A DNA stretch of 64,000 nucleotides from Limosilactobacillus balticus (GCF_014145615.1 NZ_JACIVH010000042.1:124001-188000); one strand, 5' to 3'; counted from the stretch's first letter, positions 19,839 to 29,146 are shown. Notes: generated by a model not told the origin, from the letters alone. Program-made: numbers and translations.

Positions 19839-20873
19839 ATGACAGAAGATTTTCTAATTGGTACTTATACAAATAAAACAAGTCAAGGGATATACCGTGT
19901 AACGTTGGAAAATAATCAGTTAAAGCTCCCCCGCTTGGCTGTTCGCTTACTAAAACCATCATATTTACAAGTAGGGGCTAATCACTTAGTCTATACAATT
20001 AAAAAGGAAATAGACGGTCAAAAAGGAGTTGCTATTTACGAACTTAAGGATGAAGGCCCCGCTAATGCTCAACTAGTAAAAGAAGAATTATTTAACGGAC
20101 CATCCCCTGCTTATGTCGGTTTAGATGAAAAACGTCACTTATTATTCGGGGCTAACTATCATGGTAGTCGAATTGATGTTTTTGACTTAGGTGAAGATAA
20201 TCGTGACTTAAAGCGAGTTGATAGTGTTACTCATACAGGTAAAGTAGGCCCACGTCCTGAACAAAATATTCCACATGTACATTATGCAGACGTAACTCCT
20301 GATGGGCGCTTAATTACCTGTGACCTGGGGCTAGACTTAGTTACGGTTTACGATATATTAAGCGATGGTACATTGAAAGAAGTATCACGTTATCAAACAG
20401 ATCCTGGGTGTGGCCCACGTCATTTAGTCTTTCATCCTGATGGAAAAACGGTCTATCTTCTTGATGAATTAAGTAGTGAATTAGAAGTATTAACTTACGA
20501 TCAAAACACCGCCCGGTTAGAACGGATTCAAATATTAAAGACAATTCCTTCTACCTGGACAAAGCATAACGGAGCAGGCGCAATTCGAATTTCAAGTGAT
20601 GGTAAGTATCTCTATACTTCTAATCGTGGAGAGAATACGATTGCGGTATTTCGGATCCTGCTTGATCATACGGTTGAGCATCTTCAGTCAATAGATACTG
20701 AAGGGGACTACCCACGCGATTTTAATTTCAGTCAGGACGAAAACTTTATAATTGCTGCTAATCAAAATTCAGATAGCCTGACATTATTTCAGCGTAATCC
20801 AAATACTGGTAAATTAACTTTATTACAGGCTGAAATTCCTTGCCCCGAGCCTATTTGTGTTCAACATTACTAA
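19839..20873 (+). CDS. Lactonase family beta-propeller protein (6-phosphogluconolactonase-like)
   Basis: A 344-residue protein of the seven-bladed propeller lactonase family (YkgB/Pgl type). Characteristic pieces are FLIGTYTNKTSQGIY at the start, PHVHYADVTPDG, DPGCGPRHLVFHPDG and a C-terminal PEPICVQHY. Family members hydrolyse sugar lactones such as 6-phosphogluconolactone. With a glucose-dehydrogenase-like SDR upstream it could hydrolyse a gluconolactone, an inference. ATG 19839 is preferred over TTG 19833 because AGAAGG is then correctly spaced. Confidence 0.85.
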   Translation: MTEDFLIGTYTNKTSQGIYRVTLENNQLKLPRLAVRLLKPSYLQVGANHLVYTIKKEIDGQKGVAIYELKDEGPANAQLVKEELFNGPSPAYVGLDEKRHLLFGANYHGSRIDVFDLGEDNRDLKRVDSVTHTGKVGPRPEQNIPHVHYADVTPDGRLITCDLGLDLVTVYDILSDGTLKEVSRYQTDPGCGPRHLVFHPDGKTVYLLDELSSELEVLTYDQNTARLERIQILKTIPSTWTKHNGAGAIRISSDGKYLYTSNRGENTIAVFRILLDHTVEHLQSIDTEGDYPRDFNFSQDENFIIAANQNSDSLTLFQRNPNTGKLTLLQAEIPCPEPICVQHY

Positions 20874-20901
20874 ATATTTTTGATTTTTTTGAAAAAAGGT
20901 A

Positions 20902-20932
20902 TTGCCTTATAGTCTACTCCAAGGATTAGGAT
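20902..20932 (+). promoter_or_regulatory. MerR-type promoter/operator 2
   Basis: -35 TTGCCT (20902-20907), 19-nt spacer, -10 TAGGAT (20927-20932). Dyad CCTTATAGTC/TACTCCAAGG at 20905-20924. It precedes the aldo/keto reductase at 20975. Confidence 0.75.
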
Positions 20933-20974
20933 ATAAATTGTTGAAAGGATATCAAAAATAATGAGGTGAAAATG

Positions 20975-21766
20975 ATGGAAGAAACATTTACTTTGAACAA
21001 TGGTGTAAAGATGCCAGAAGTTGGTTTAGGAACTTTTAGAATGTCATCTAGTGCTGCTCAAAAATCAGTGGAAGCAGCTCTTGCGGATGGCTACCATTTA
21101 ATTGACACTGCTGAAGCTTACTACAATGAAGACGGTGTTGGCCAAGGAATTAAAAACTCAGGGGTAAACCGTGAAGACTTGTTTGTAAGTACTAAGCTCT
21201 GGACTACTTCATATAATGATCCAGATGCAGTTGATAAGGCCCTTGATCGTCTAGGCCTTGATTACATCGACTTGTTATTCCTTCACCAACCAACTGGTGA
21301 TTGGAAGACAGCTTACCGGACATTAGAAAAAGCCTACAAAGATGGCAAAATTAAGGCAATTGGTATTTCTAACTTTGATCGAAGTGCTTCATTATTAAAA
21401 GATATTATGGATTTTGCGGAAGTTAAGCCACAAGTACTTCAAGCTGAAGCACACCCATACTTCCCACAAACAGAAGCGCGGGAAATCCTTGAACCATATG
21501 GTACCCGTCTGATGGCTTGGTACCCACTTGGTTCAGGTGATCGTTCCCTAATCAATGAACCAATCTTTACTAAGCTTGCAGAAAAGTATGGTAAGTCCAA
21601 CGTCCAAATTATTCTTCGTTGGCACACTCAAATGGGATTTGTTGTAATTCCAGGATCTACTAACCCTGCACATATTCACGACAACCACGATATCTTTGAC
21701 TTTAAGTTAACTGATGAAGAAATGGCAGAAATTGCCAAGGTTAACAAAAATAAGCGTTATTACTAA
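20975..21766 (+). CDS. Aldo/keto reductase
   Basis: A 263-residue carbonyl reductase of the 2,5-diketogluconate reductase type, somewhat shorter than its island paralogues. Motifs: DTAEAYYNE, STKLWTT, LHQPTGD and IPGSTNPAHIHDN. ATG 20975 is best spaced from GAGGTG (20963-20968); GTG 20966 and ATG 20972 are in frame. The NAD(P)-binding gene follows after 24 nt; both are under MerR-type promoter 2. Confidence 0.88.
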   Translation: MEETFTLNNGVKMPEVGLGTFRMSSSAAQKSVEAALADGYHLIDTAEAYYNEDGVGQGIKNSGVNREDLFVSTKLWTTSYNDPDAVDKALDRLGLDYIDLLFLHQPTGDWKTAYRTLEKAYKDGKIKAIGISNFDRSASLLKDIMDFAEVKPQVLQAEAHPYFPQTEAREILEPYGTRLMAWYPLGSGDRSLINEPIFTKLAEKYGKSNVQIILRWHTQMGFVVIPGSTNPAHIHDNHDIFDFKLTDEEMAEIAKVNKNKRYY

Positions 21767-21790
21767 TCAATTTGATGTGGAGGAATAGAA

Positions 21791-22459
21791 ATGAAATTAG
21801 CAATTTTAGCAGCAAACGGACAAATCGCCCGGATCGTTGAAAATCGTATTCTTAACGAAGATAAATTTAAGGATGTTGAATTGACATTATTCTTACGTAA
21901 CAGCAGTCGGCTCAGTGACCTAGCTGATAATCCTCGCGTTACGGTTATTGAAGGAGATTTAAATAACCCTGAGGATGTTGAAAAGGCTGTTAAGGGCCAA
22001 GATATGGTCTTCAATGCTGTTATTGACCATGATGATGCTGGTCATAATCGGCCAACTCATAACATTATTGATGCCATGAAGAAGGATGGTGTAAACCGTC
22101 TTATCCTTACCAACTTACTTGGAATTTATGATGAAGTTCCTGGTGAATTTGGTAAGTGGAACCGTGATACTTGCTTCGGTGGAACTGTTCGAGATGACAA
22201 CGCTGCTGTAGTATCAGACCGGTTAGCTGCCGAATCTGGATTAGACTACACTACGCTTCGTTTACCATGGCTTAACGACCGCGATGAAATTAAATACACT
22301 ATCACTCATAAAGATGATGAATACGTTGGTGTATCTGGTTCGCGTCAAAGTATTGCTGACGTTGTTTTGAAGATTGTTGCTGATCCAACGTTTGGTAGCA
22401 ATGATAGTTTAGGAATTGCTGATCCTGATACTCAAGGTAGCAACCGTCCAGTATATTAA
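21791..22459 (+). CDS. NAD(P)H-binding SDR-like protein
   Basis: A 222-residue atypical SDR (NAD(P)H-binding, NmrA-like). It starts MKLAILAANGQIARIV, a variant Rossmann glycine motif, with EGDLNNPEDVEKAV and NAV after strand four. There is no clear YxxxK, so it may bind cofactor without classical SDR catalysis, or act on flavin or quinone like related proteins. ATG follows GTGGAGGAA. A dead relative is at 14781-15126. Second gene under MerR-type promoter 2. Confidence 0.8.
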   Translation: MKLAILAANGQIARIVENRILNEDKFKDVELTLFLRNSSRLSDLADNPRVTVIEGDLNNPEDVEKAVKGQDMVFNAVIDHDDAGHNRPTHNIIDAMKKDGVNRLILTNLLGIYDEVPGEFGKWNRDTCFGGTVRDDNAAVVSDRLAAESGLDYTTLRLPWLNDRDEIKYTITHKDDEYVGVSGSRQSIADVVLKIVADPTFGSNDSLGIADPDTQGSNRPVY

Positions 22460-22546
22460 TATTTATTTTTCTCTCCCAAAAGAATAAATATCCCCTTAAT
22501 AAAAATAGTAAATATTCATTAATACAATAACCTTTCATATCCCCAT

Positions 22547-22592
22547 AAGAGACTGAGAAAAAACTTTTGTTTTTTCAACAGTCTCTTTTTTT
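22547..22592 (+). terminator. Terminator before the LtrA gene
   Basis: AAGAGACTG and CAGTCTCTT arms around an A/T-rich loop, followed by T residues. Confidence 0.85.
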
Positions 22593-22639
22593 ATACGAAT
22601 GTTGTTACGATATCGTGGAAATTAATTACAAAAAAGGCC

Positions 22640-22670
22640 TTGCGTTGCAGTCGACTTCAAGGTCTATACT
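22640..22670 (+). promoter_or_regulatory. MerR-type promoter/operator 3
   Basis: -35 TTGCGT (22640-22645), 19-nt spacer, -10 TATACT (22665-22670). Dyad CGTTGCAGTC/GACTTCAAGG at 22643-22662. It drives the LtrA-transporter operon. Confidence 0.8.
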
Positions 22671-22707
22671 TTTGACAGTCAAATTTGGAAGAAAGGAAGA
22701 AGCCGAA

Positions 22708-23862
22708 TTGAATAAGATATTCACGTTTTTGGGTAAACCGCGAACAATTAATCATCAAATCGCTAATCGTAAAGTAAGCTGGTTAGAATTGTTCTACGAT
22801 TTAATTTTTGCGGTTGTTATCGCTAGATTAACTGATAGTTTGTTAGAAAATTTAACGATTACTAGTATTGGATATTCAGTACTTATATTTGGTTGGTTTA
22901 TTTGGGGCTGGAATGAGGTATCAGGCTATTTTGATAATCATGGAAATGACTCAATTATTAACGTGCTCATTATTAATACAGAAATGATTCTAACAGGAAT
23001 TGGGTCATTGTTTATTTCAGAAGCGATTGACGGTGAATTTACTCGAATCAGTATTGTATTAATGCTGATTGAATTATTGATGGCAACCGTTTGGTTCGGC
23101 TTAGCTTATTTTGATCATATCCATGGTCCTGCTTCTCGAGTGTGGGGATCAGTTCATCTTTTTTCATTAGCGATAATGTTGATAACGTATTTTATCGGTA
23201 ATGTTGTCTTAGTGATTGGTCTTTGCTTCGGCCTATTACTCAATATTTTTGATGTTGTTGCGGCCAATCCGCGCTTAGCTAGAGAGTATGATCAAGCTGA
23301 GATGGAACACAAAATTAAAGATTCAATGATTGAGCGATACGGCTTGATGACAATGATTGCCCTCGGTGAAATTATTGCTGGCTTGTATGAGACAGTTAAT
23401 AGCCGAATCACTAGTGATACAATTATTCGCTTTATCATCTGTATTATTTTAATTGCCTTGATCGCCGCAATTTATTACCAGGTTCTTGGAACACTCCACA
23501 TTATTTTATCTTCATCAATTGCGACTATTTTGACTGGTTGGCTCTTTATTCTTGCAATAATGTTCTCATTTTATATGGGAGTTACGATTCAAATAGTGCT
23601 TCGCTATGAAGGGACTGTTCGTCAAATGATGGGTAATTTAGCTTTTGTATTGAGCTTGATTTTATTTTTAGCGGTTATTCGCGCAATTGTCTTTATTGGG
23701 ACAGAAACAGAAAAACAAGAAAATAAAAAATTAATCACTGGGTATTTAATCATTGAAGGCATTATTTTAGTTGGAATTGCATTTGCACCAACAATCTGGT
23801 TCTTAAGTGGAGCGGTTGTTGTTTTGCTAATCATGATTACGCAAGGTCGATTATTAAATTAG
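22708..23862 (+). CDS. Low temperature requirement protein A (LtrA) family membrane protein
   Basis: A 384-residue integral membrane protein with about ten hydrophobic segments. The diagnostic LtrA motif WLELFYDLIFAVVI lies near residue 30. LtrA was linked to growth of Listeria at low temperature; its biochemical role is unknown. The start is TTG 22708 after GAAAGGAAGAAG: the longest frame begins at 22567, inside a terminator and upstream of the promoter at 22640-22670, so it cannot be right. The sugar-transporter-like gene follows after 21 nt. Confidence 0.82.
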   Translation: MNKIFTFLGKPRTINHQIANRKVSWLELFYDLIFAVVIARLTDSLLENLTITSIGYSVLIFGWFIWGWNEVSGYFDNHGNDSIINVLIINTEMILTGIGSLFISEAIDGEFTRISIVLMLIELLMATVWFGLAYFDHIHGPASRVWGSVHLFSLAIMLITYFIGNVVLVIGLCFGLLLNIFDVVAANPRLAREYDQAEMEHKIKDSMIERYGLMTMIALGEIIAGLYETVNSRITSDTIIRFIICIILIALIAAIYYQVLGTLHIILSSSIATILTGWLFILAIMFSFYMGVTIQIVLRYEGTVRQMMGNLAFVLSLILFLAVIRAIVFIGTETEKQENKKLITGYLIIEGIILVGIAFAPTIWFLSGAVVVLLIMITQGRLLN

Positions 23863-23883
23863 TAAAAATTTAGGAGGATACAA

Positions 23884-24744
23884 ATGAAGTATTTATGGTT
23901 ATTATTACCAGCAATCGGTTGGGGTATTTTGCCTTTGATTGTTGTGAAAACAAACAGTAAAGTTGTTAATCAAATTTTTGGTACTGCCGTTGGAACATTA
24001 ATCGTTAGTATTTTTGTGATGATTATTTTACGGCCGTCACTATCAGTTACTACGTTTATCATGGCTGCTGTTGCCGGTGCGATGTGGATTGTTGGTCAAT
24101 TAGGACAATACACTGCCTATCAACGAATTGGCGTTTCCCAAACTATGCCGATCTCAACAGGATTACAGTTAGTTGGGACCTCATTAGTTGGGGTATTCAT
24201 TTTTGGTGAGTGGGCAACGACAACTGCTCGGATTGCTGGTTTTGTTGGGATTGCCCTTTTGATTGTTGGTGCTGTTTTAACGTCAATTAATGACCACGGA
24301 GAAGCAAATAATGTTCATGGTAGCAAAGCAACAACGCTTTTGATGCTTCTCTTAACTACCATCGGTTATATTATTTACAATGCCATTCCACGGGCTTTAA
24401 CAACTTCCGGAATCGCTATCTTCTTTCCAGAATCTGTTGGGATGGTGATTGGTGTATTGATCTATATCTTTGCTACTCACCGGACTACAGCATTACGTGA
24501 ACCGGCAAGTTGGCGTAGTTTAATCATTGGGTTTGTCTTCTCAATTGCATCCCTTACTTATATCCTCAGTGTTCGAGATAATGGGGTTAATACAGCTTTT
24601 GTTGTTTCACAATTATCCGTTGTAATTTCAACGCTTGGTGGCTTTATTTTCCTTCACGAACGGAAGAGTAAGCGCGGGTATATCTTTACCAGTATTGGTT
24701 TAGTATTAATTGTTGTTGGTGCAATTATTACATCAGTCTTTTAA
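23884..24744 (+). CDS. GRP family sugar uptake transporter (GlcU/RbsU-like)
   Basis: A 286-residue protein with ten predicted membrane segments, of the glucose/ribose porter branch of the drug/metabolite superfamily. It starts MKYLWLLLPAIGWGILPLIV, with GQYTAYQRIGVSQTMPISTGLQLVGTSLVGV as the family core (split here around residues 78-108). Bacillus GlcU takes up glucose and is often encoded with glucose dehydrogenase; here a glucose-dehydrogenase-like SDR sits in the same regulon. ATG follows TAGGAGG. Co-transcribed with the LtrA gene. Confidence 0.82.
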   Translation: MKYLWLLLPAIGWGILPLIVVKTNSKVVNQIFGTAVGTLIVSIFVMIILRPSLSVTTFIMAAVAGAMWIVGQLGQYTAYQRIGVSQTMPISTGLQLVGTSLVGVFIFGEWATTTARIAGFVGIALLIVGAVLTSINDHGEANNVHGSKATTLLMLLLTTIGYIIYNAIPRALTTSGIAIFFPESVGMVIGVLIYIFATHRTTALREPASWRSLIIGFVFSIASLTYILSVRDNGVNTAFVVSQLSVVISTLGGFIFLHERKSKRGYIFTSIGLVLIVVGAIITSVF

Positions 24745-24754
24745 AAAGTTAAAC

Positions 24755-24792
24755 GCCAGATCATGAAAAGCATCCATGGTCTGGCATTTTTT
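24755..24792 (+). terminator. Terminator after the GRP transporter
   Basis: GCCAGATCATG and CATGGTCTGGC arms with a T run. It ends at the stop side of the convergent LysR gene. Confidence 0.8.
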
Positions 24793-25669
24793 AATCTGAT
24801 ATCTGTGTCAAAATTTTTGTCATTTCTGATATCAAAGGGGTAACTTTCTGGCGATCATTTTTTAAATAAGTAGCATATAGTTCAATCGCAGAATGGGGAT
24901 CATTAATTGGAATAAATTTTCTCTTTCTATCAACAATTGCTAATCTTTCATCAAGGTAATTAGTAATATTCGTTTTAAAAATGGGAAAATTTGAATAGCG
25001 CACTAATTCACGAAGCGCTTCAGGTTGTGCTTGATAAAGAAATTGTGCATTTGAAATATACTGTTCGATTATTTTACGCCATTCACCAATGTTATCAGAA
25101 AGAACAAATTCATGACCATTTAAGTCATTAAAATTGACAGTCGCCCGATGATAAAGCGGGTTGAACTTAGTAATTTTGATTGCTAGTTTCTCCATCCCAA
25201 TAAATCGTGATTCGATATCAGCATTTTGTATTTCATGGGCACTAAATATTAAGGCATAATTATGGTTATGAAGAAGAGATTCAATGTTATTTGACAGAAT
25301 TGTTTTCGTTTCAATAACAAGCTGGTTGTCGAGACGTTCAATTATATTTTCTAGTAATAATAATGGCCCTGGTATAGTTCCAGCAATTCGTAAATAGTCA
25401 TTCTTACTAGCAAAATGTTGGACAGCTTTTTTGAAATCATGTTGCTGTTGTAAAAGGATACGGGCTCGTTGCGCGGTAAATTTACCAGTGGCAGTTAAAG
25501 AGAGTTTTTGTGGCTGACGATCAAATAACTTTACGTCCAGTAGAGTTTCTAATTTTTTCAGGCCTCGACTAACAGTTGGTTGCGTAATATTTAATTGCTC
25601 AGCAGCGCCAGCAATTGTTCCGGTTTGCGCAAAGGCAACAAGATATTCTAAGAGATAATTATCGATCAT
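24791..25669 (-). CDS. LysR family transcriptional regulator
   Basis: A 292-residue LysR protein. Its winged helix includes TIAGAAEQLNITQPTVSRGL, followed by an effector-binding domain. It is paralogous to the LysR at 15207 over its whole length (for example LVRYSNFPIFKTN compared with LSQYSNFPFFYSN). It is divergent from the MFS transporter at 25791 (121-nt gap) and probably controls it. The stop overlaps the base of the convergent terminator. Confidence 0.88.
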   Translation of the reverse strand: MIDNYLLEYLVAFAQTGTIAGAAEQLNITQPTVSRGLKKLETLLDVKLFDRQPQKLSLTATGKFTAQRARILLQQQHDFKKAVQHFASKNDYLRIAGTIPGPLLLLENIIERLDNQLVIETKTILSNNIESLLHNHNYALIFSAHEIQNADIESRFIGMEKLAIKITKFNPLYHRATVNFNDLNGHEFVLSDNIGEWRKIIEQYISNAQFLYQAQPEALRELVRYSNFPIFKTNITNYLDERLAIVDRKRKFIPINDPHSAIELYATYLKNDRQKVTPLISEMTKILTQISD

Positions 25670-25714
25670 GATTCTTTTCCTTTCTTAGCTTGCGTCACAC
25701 GTAACCTACCATAG

Positions 25715-25730
25715 TTAAGTAGTAATTTTC
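25715..25730. promoter_or_regulatory. Candidate LysR-family operator, second copy
   Basis: TTAAGTAGTAATTTTC in the divergent LysR-MFS spacer matches the element upstream of the paralogous LysR at 16126-16142. Confidence 0.4.
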
Positions 25731-25790
25731 AAGTAATCCCAATCCTCTTACAATTAGCAACATAAATTAAATTGTGAGGAGGATACGAAA

Positions 25791-27152
25791 TTGGAAAATC
25801 AAACCGATGATTTAGTAAATGATTCTGGTAAATTTGGGATTATTTTACCGATTGTTTTAATTAGTTACTTTTTGATTTTATTAAATAATTCATTAGTATT
25901 TACAAGTACTGTTCAAATTAGCCGCGATATGCATATGAATAGCATTATGATTGCATGGGTAAGTAATGCCTACGCTTTAACTTTTGGTGGGTTCCTATCA
26001 TTTGGGGCTCGGCTTGGCGATATTTTAAACCGACGTGCTGTGTTATTAACAGGATTATGGATTTTTACGATAGCGTCATTCTTAGTCGGAATCGCGCCAA
26101 ACCAAACGATATTAATTGCAATGCGGGCAGTTCAAGGAATTGGTGGAGCATTATTAGCCCCAGCAACATTGGCCTTACTAATGGACTACTATTCTGGTCC
26201 AATGTTAACAAGAGCCATCGCTTATTACGGAGCTACTGCTGGTATTGGAACGAGTCTTGGTTTAATCGTTGGTGGAATTATTAGTAGCTATTCAAGTTGG
26301 CGAAATGGTTTTTATCTAGATATGGTAATGGGATTAATCTTAATCATCATGTCTTGGCGCTACGTCCATCCAACTGTTGACTATCAAAATAAGTTAACGA
26401 TTGACTGGTGGGGTACCATCACCTCAATTATTGGCTTTAGTGCTTTGGTCTACAGTATTAATGGAAGTCTATACCGTAGTGCAGCAATTATTGTTACTAT
26501 TGTTGCATTAGTAAGTTTTGTATTGATTGAGGCCCACACAAAGAATCCGCTCATGCCATTAGTTATTTTTAAGGATAATCAACGGGCAAGTGCATTGGTT
26601 TCCCGGTTCTTTATGTTGGGTGCCAGTATGTCTTATTTCTTCCTAATGCCTCAAGCACTACAGCGAGTCTTTGGCATTACACCATTGCTAGCTGCCATTG
26701 CTTTCTTACCATTAACAGTAATTCAGTTTGGCGTTTCCCTCTTAGTAGCTCGCTTGACTTTCCGTTTCTCCAATGCAGCTGTACTTATTAGTGGGGCAAT
26801 TATCGATACATTGGGTTTATCATTAGGCGCAATTATTGGCATCCAACAAGGATATTGGTTGGGCGTGGCATTGCCAATGGTCTTCATTGGTATTGGTCAG
26901 GGATTAATCATGAGTCCATTAACAGTTGCCGGGGTTGCTGATACATCCGGCGATATTGCCGGTGCAGCTTCTGGCGTTGTTAATACCGTGCACCAAATTG
27001 GCGGAGCTGTGGGATTATCAATCGTTTCTGAGATGGTTGCCGGAATTACTTCCCCAGCAACGATGATAGATCATGCTCAGATGTGGATGGTCGTTCTAGC
27101 TGTAATTATGTTAATTGCTGGTCTTAATATTTTACGTGGTTCACATAAATAA
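25791..27152 (+). CDS. Major facilitator superfamily transporter (DHA2-like)
   Basis: A 453-residue MFS protein with 12 to 14 predicted membrane segments. The drug-antiporter motifs are present: GARLGDILNRR after segment 2 and a motif-C-like GASLG/GIGTSLGLIVGG in segment 5. It probably exports a drug or toxic metabolite. TTG 25791 has a perfect RBS, GAGGAGG at 25777-25783. It is divergent from a LysR gene. Confidence 0.85.
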   Translation: MENQTDDLVNDSGKFGIILPIVLISYFLILLNNSLVFTSTVQISRDMHMNSIMIAWVSNAYALTFGGFLSFGARLGDILNRRAVLLTGLWIFTIASFLVGIAPNQTILIAMRAVQGIGGALLAPATLALLMDYYSGPMLTRAIAYYGATAGIGTSLGLIVGGIISSYSSWRNGFYLDMVMGLILIIMSWRYVHPTVDYQNKLTIDWWGTITSIIGFSALVYSINGSLYRSAAIIVTIVALVSFVLIEAHTKNPLMPLVIFKDNQRASALVSRFFMLGASMSYFFLMPQALQRVFGITPLLAAIAFLPLTVIQFGVSLLVARLTFRFSNAAVLISGAIIDTLGLSLGAIIGIQQGYWLGVALPMVFIGIGQGLIMSPLTVAGVADTSGDIAGAASGVVNTVHQIGGAVGLSIVSEMVAGITSPATMIDHAQMWMVVLAVIMLIAGLNILRGSHK

Positions 27153-27157
27153 AGTCC

Positions 27158-27188
27158 TTGCCTTATAGTCGACTTCAAGGTTTAGAAT
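27158..27188 (+). promoter_or_regulatory. MerR-type promoter/operator 4
   Basis: -35 TTGCCT (27158-27163), 19-nt spacer, -10 TAGAAT (27183-27188). Dyad CCTTATAGTC/GACTTCAAGG (27161-27180). It begins only 6 nt after the MFS stop and drives the aldo/keto reductase at 27219. Confidence 0.8.
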
Positions 27189-27218
27189 ACCAATATCAAA
27201 AAATGGAGGGATGTTTTT

Positions 27219-28205
27219 ATGGAAACACGGACATTAGGAAAAGATTTAACAGTAACAGCAATCGGCCTTGGTTGTATGGGATTTTCTCATGGATATGGTA
27301 AGCCAACAGATGTTGATGAAGCTGTGAAGACAATCCGTGCCGCATATGACATGGGTTACCGTTTCTTTGATACTGCTGAGATTTATCAAGGCACGAATCC
27401 GGATGGTTCAATTAATTACAACGAAGAATTAGTTGGGAAAGCTCTCCATGATGTGCGTGATCAAGTTGTGATCGCTACAAAATTTGGAATTGCGGCTCAT
27501 GAAGGAACCGGAATTAAAGTTGATTCAAGTCCAAAAACGATCCGTAAGTCAGTTGAAGGTTCATTAAAGCGACTTAACACGGACCATATTGACCTTTACT
27601 ACCAACACCGGATTGATCCAAATGTTGAACCGGAAACAGTTGCCAAGGTTATGCAAGAATTGATGGATGAAGGTAAGATTACGCATTGGGGTATTTCTGA
27701 AGCTAATGAAGATTACCTCCGTCGTGCTAATGCAGTTTGCAAGGTAACCGCAGTGCAAAACCGTTATTCAATGATGTACCGGGAATACGAAGCTCTTTTC
27801 CCAGTACTTGAAGAATTAAACATTGGTTTAGTTGCATTTTCACCATTAGCAAATGGTTTATTAACTGGTCAAATTAAGCAAAGTAGTTTTTCCGATAAGG
27901 ATTTACGGAATAAAATGCCACAATTTACGCCAGAAGCCTTAGAAAAGAACAAGGAATTATTAGCATTGCTTGATAAGATTGCAGCAGATCACGATGCTAC
28001 TCCGGCACAAATTTCCTTGGCATGGATGGTCAACAAGAAGCCGTACATTGTGCCAATTCCAGGTAGTCGTCATCTTAACCGGATCGAAGACAACTTAAAG
28101 GCAGCCCAAATCAAGATGACTCCTGAAGAAGTTGCTCAAATTGATAAGGCACTTGATGCTGTACCAATGTCAGAAGTATTTGGCGGGACAAAAATTGAAA
28201 AGTAA
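27219..28205 (+). CDS. Aldo/keto reductase (AKR12/13-like)
   Basis: A 328-residue reductase of a different AKR branch from the other three in the island, with METRTLGKDLTVTAIGLGCMG at the N-terminus, DTAEIYQG, ATKFG and YYQHRID as tetrad motifs, and the cofactor site IPGSRHLNRIEDN. This branch reduces aldehydes and ketones with NADPH. ATG follows ATGGAGGGATG. It is a single gene under MerR-type promoter 4 with its own terminator. Confidence 0.9.
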   Translation: METRTLGKDLTVTAIGLGCMGFSHGYGKPTDVDEAVKTIRAAYDMGYRFFDTAEIYQGTNPDGSINYNEELVGKALHDVRDQVVIATKFGIAAHEGTGIKVDSSPKTIRKSVEGSLKRLNTDHIDLYYQHRIDPNVEPETVAKVMQELMDEGKITHWGISEANEDYLRRANAVCKVTAVQNRYSMMYREYEALFPVLEELNIGLVAFSPLANGLLTGQIKQSSFSDKDLRNKMPQFTPEALEKNKELLALLDKIAADHDATPAQISLAWMVNKKPYIVPIPGSRHLNRIEDNLKAAQIKMTPEEVAQIDKALDAVPMSEVFGGTKIEK

Positions 28206-28213
28206 TTATTTAA

Positions 28214-28250
28214 GATGAGCGGGAAAGTGCAGATTTTCTGCTCATTTTTA
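28214..28250 (+). terminator. Terminator after the aldo/keto reductase
   Basis: ATGAGC and GCTCAT arms extended by GGGAAA/TTTTCT, with a short T run. Confidence 0.7.
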
Positions 28251-28264
28251 ATGATATTAAATTC

Positions 28265-28295
28265 TTGCCTTAGACTATACTCAATGGTTTATTAT
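28265..28295 (+). promoter_or_regulatory. MerR-type promoter/operator 5 (degenerate)
   Basis: -35 TTGCCT (28265-28270), 19-nt spacer, -10 TATTAT (28290-28295). The dyad CCTTAGACTA/TACTCAATGG is the weakest of the ten. It precedes the cupin gene. Confidence 0.65.
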
Positions 28296-28322
28296 GATCA
28301 TAAATAAAGGAGTTGATGTTTA

Positions 28323-28739
28323 ATGGGTAAGAATGAAGAAGCAGTTAAAAACGATATGTTTGGTTTGGGCGAAAAGAATGTTGCTTTTGCGAAATACTTT
28401 ACTGGAACAAGTTACCTTAATGGATTAGTCCCAAGTGACGATAATATTGATATATCTGTTGCTAATGTTAACTTTGAACCTGGCTGCCGTAATAATTGGC
28501 ATATTCACCATAATGGTTATCAAATCCTGATGTGTACTGCGGGCGAAGGATGGTACCAAGAAGAAGGAAAACCAGCGCAATTAATGAAGCCTGGTGATGT
28601 GGTTACAATCCACGAAGGTATCAAACATTGGCATGGTGCTACTAAAGATAGTTGGTTCTCCCACATTGCGATTACAAAGGGAACAGCTGAATGGTTTGGT
28701 CCGGTTACTGATGAAGAATACGATAAGTTAGGTAAATAA
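28323..28739 (+). CDS. Cupin domain protein
   Basis: A 138-residue single cupin. Metal-ligand motifs are WHIHHNGYQ (near residue 60) and EGIKHWHGA (near residue 100), the two conserved cupin boxes. Proteins of this kind commonly neighbour carboxymuconolactone decarboxylase-like genes, as here: the CMD gene starts 23 nt downstream. The function is not established; a small-molecule isomerase, dioxygenase or binding role is possible. Under MerR-type promoter 5. Confidence 0.85.
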   Translation: MGKNEEAVKNDMFGLGEKNVAFAKYFTGTSYLNGLVPSDDNIDISVANVNFEPGCRNNWHIHHNGYQILMCTAGEGWYQEEGKPAQLMKPGDVVTIHEGIKHWHGATKDSWFSHIAITKGTAEWFGPVTDEEYDKLGK

Positions 28740-28762
28740 AATATGGAAGGGAAGTAGTTCGA

Positions 28763-29083
28763 ATGGCAAAAAAACAAACTGCTGGACGCGATAACTTAGG
28801 GGATTTTGCTCCTAAGTTTGCAGAATTAAATGATGACGTATTATTTGGTGAAGTTTGGTCCCGTGAAAAGGAATTAAACCTTCGTGATCGTAGTATGATT
28901 ACTGTATCAGCATTGATTACTAAGGGTGCATTTACTCAACTTCCAGCACACATGAAGTTAGCTAAAGAACACGGCATTACTAAGGATGAGATTGTTGAAG
29001 TAATTACTCAATTAGCCTTTTATGTTGGCTGGCCAAATGCTTGGTCTGCATTTAATATTGCAAAGGATATTTGGAATGATTAA
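28763..29083 (+). CDS. Carboxymuconolactone decarboxylase family protein
   Basis: A 106-residue all-helical CMD-family protein. It lacks the CxxC of AhpD, so peroxidase activity is unlikely; conserved HMKLAKEHGIT and QLAFYVGWPNAWSAF segments match the gamma-CMD type found beside cupins and reductases. A close paralogue is encoded at 63102-63422 (identical MAKKQTAGRD start). Co-transcribed with the cupin and ended by a strong terminator. Confidence 0.88.
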   Translation: MAKKQTAGRDNLGDFAPKFAELNDDVLFGEVWSREKELNLRDRSMITVSALITKGAFTQLPAHMKLAKEHGITKDEIVEVITQLAFYVGWPNAWSAFNIAKDIWND

Positions 29084-29085
29084 TT

Positions 29086-29135
29086 AAAAATAGGAGTTTG
29101 AGAAAAGTAAAGAGTTTCTCAGACTCCTATTTTTT
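29086..29135 (+). terminator. Terminator after the CMD gene
   Basis: Long stem AAAAATAGGAGT...GAGAAA paired with TTTCTC...ACTCCTATTTTTT. Confidence 0.9.
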
Positions 29136-29146
29136 GTTTTTATCGC

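Noticed and set aside
22567-22707. N-terminal extension of the LtrA protein
   Set aside because: It starts in a terminator and upstream of the mapped -35/-10, and the extra residues do not resemble LtrA.
28763-29083. AhpD-type peroxidase assignment for the CMD protein
   Set aside because: The CxxC motif needed for AhpD activity is absent.
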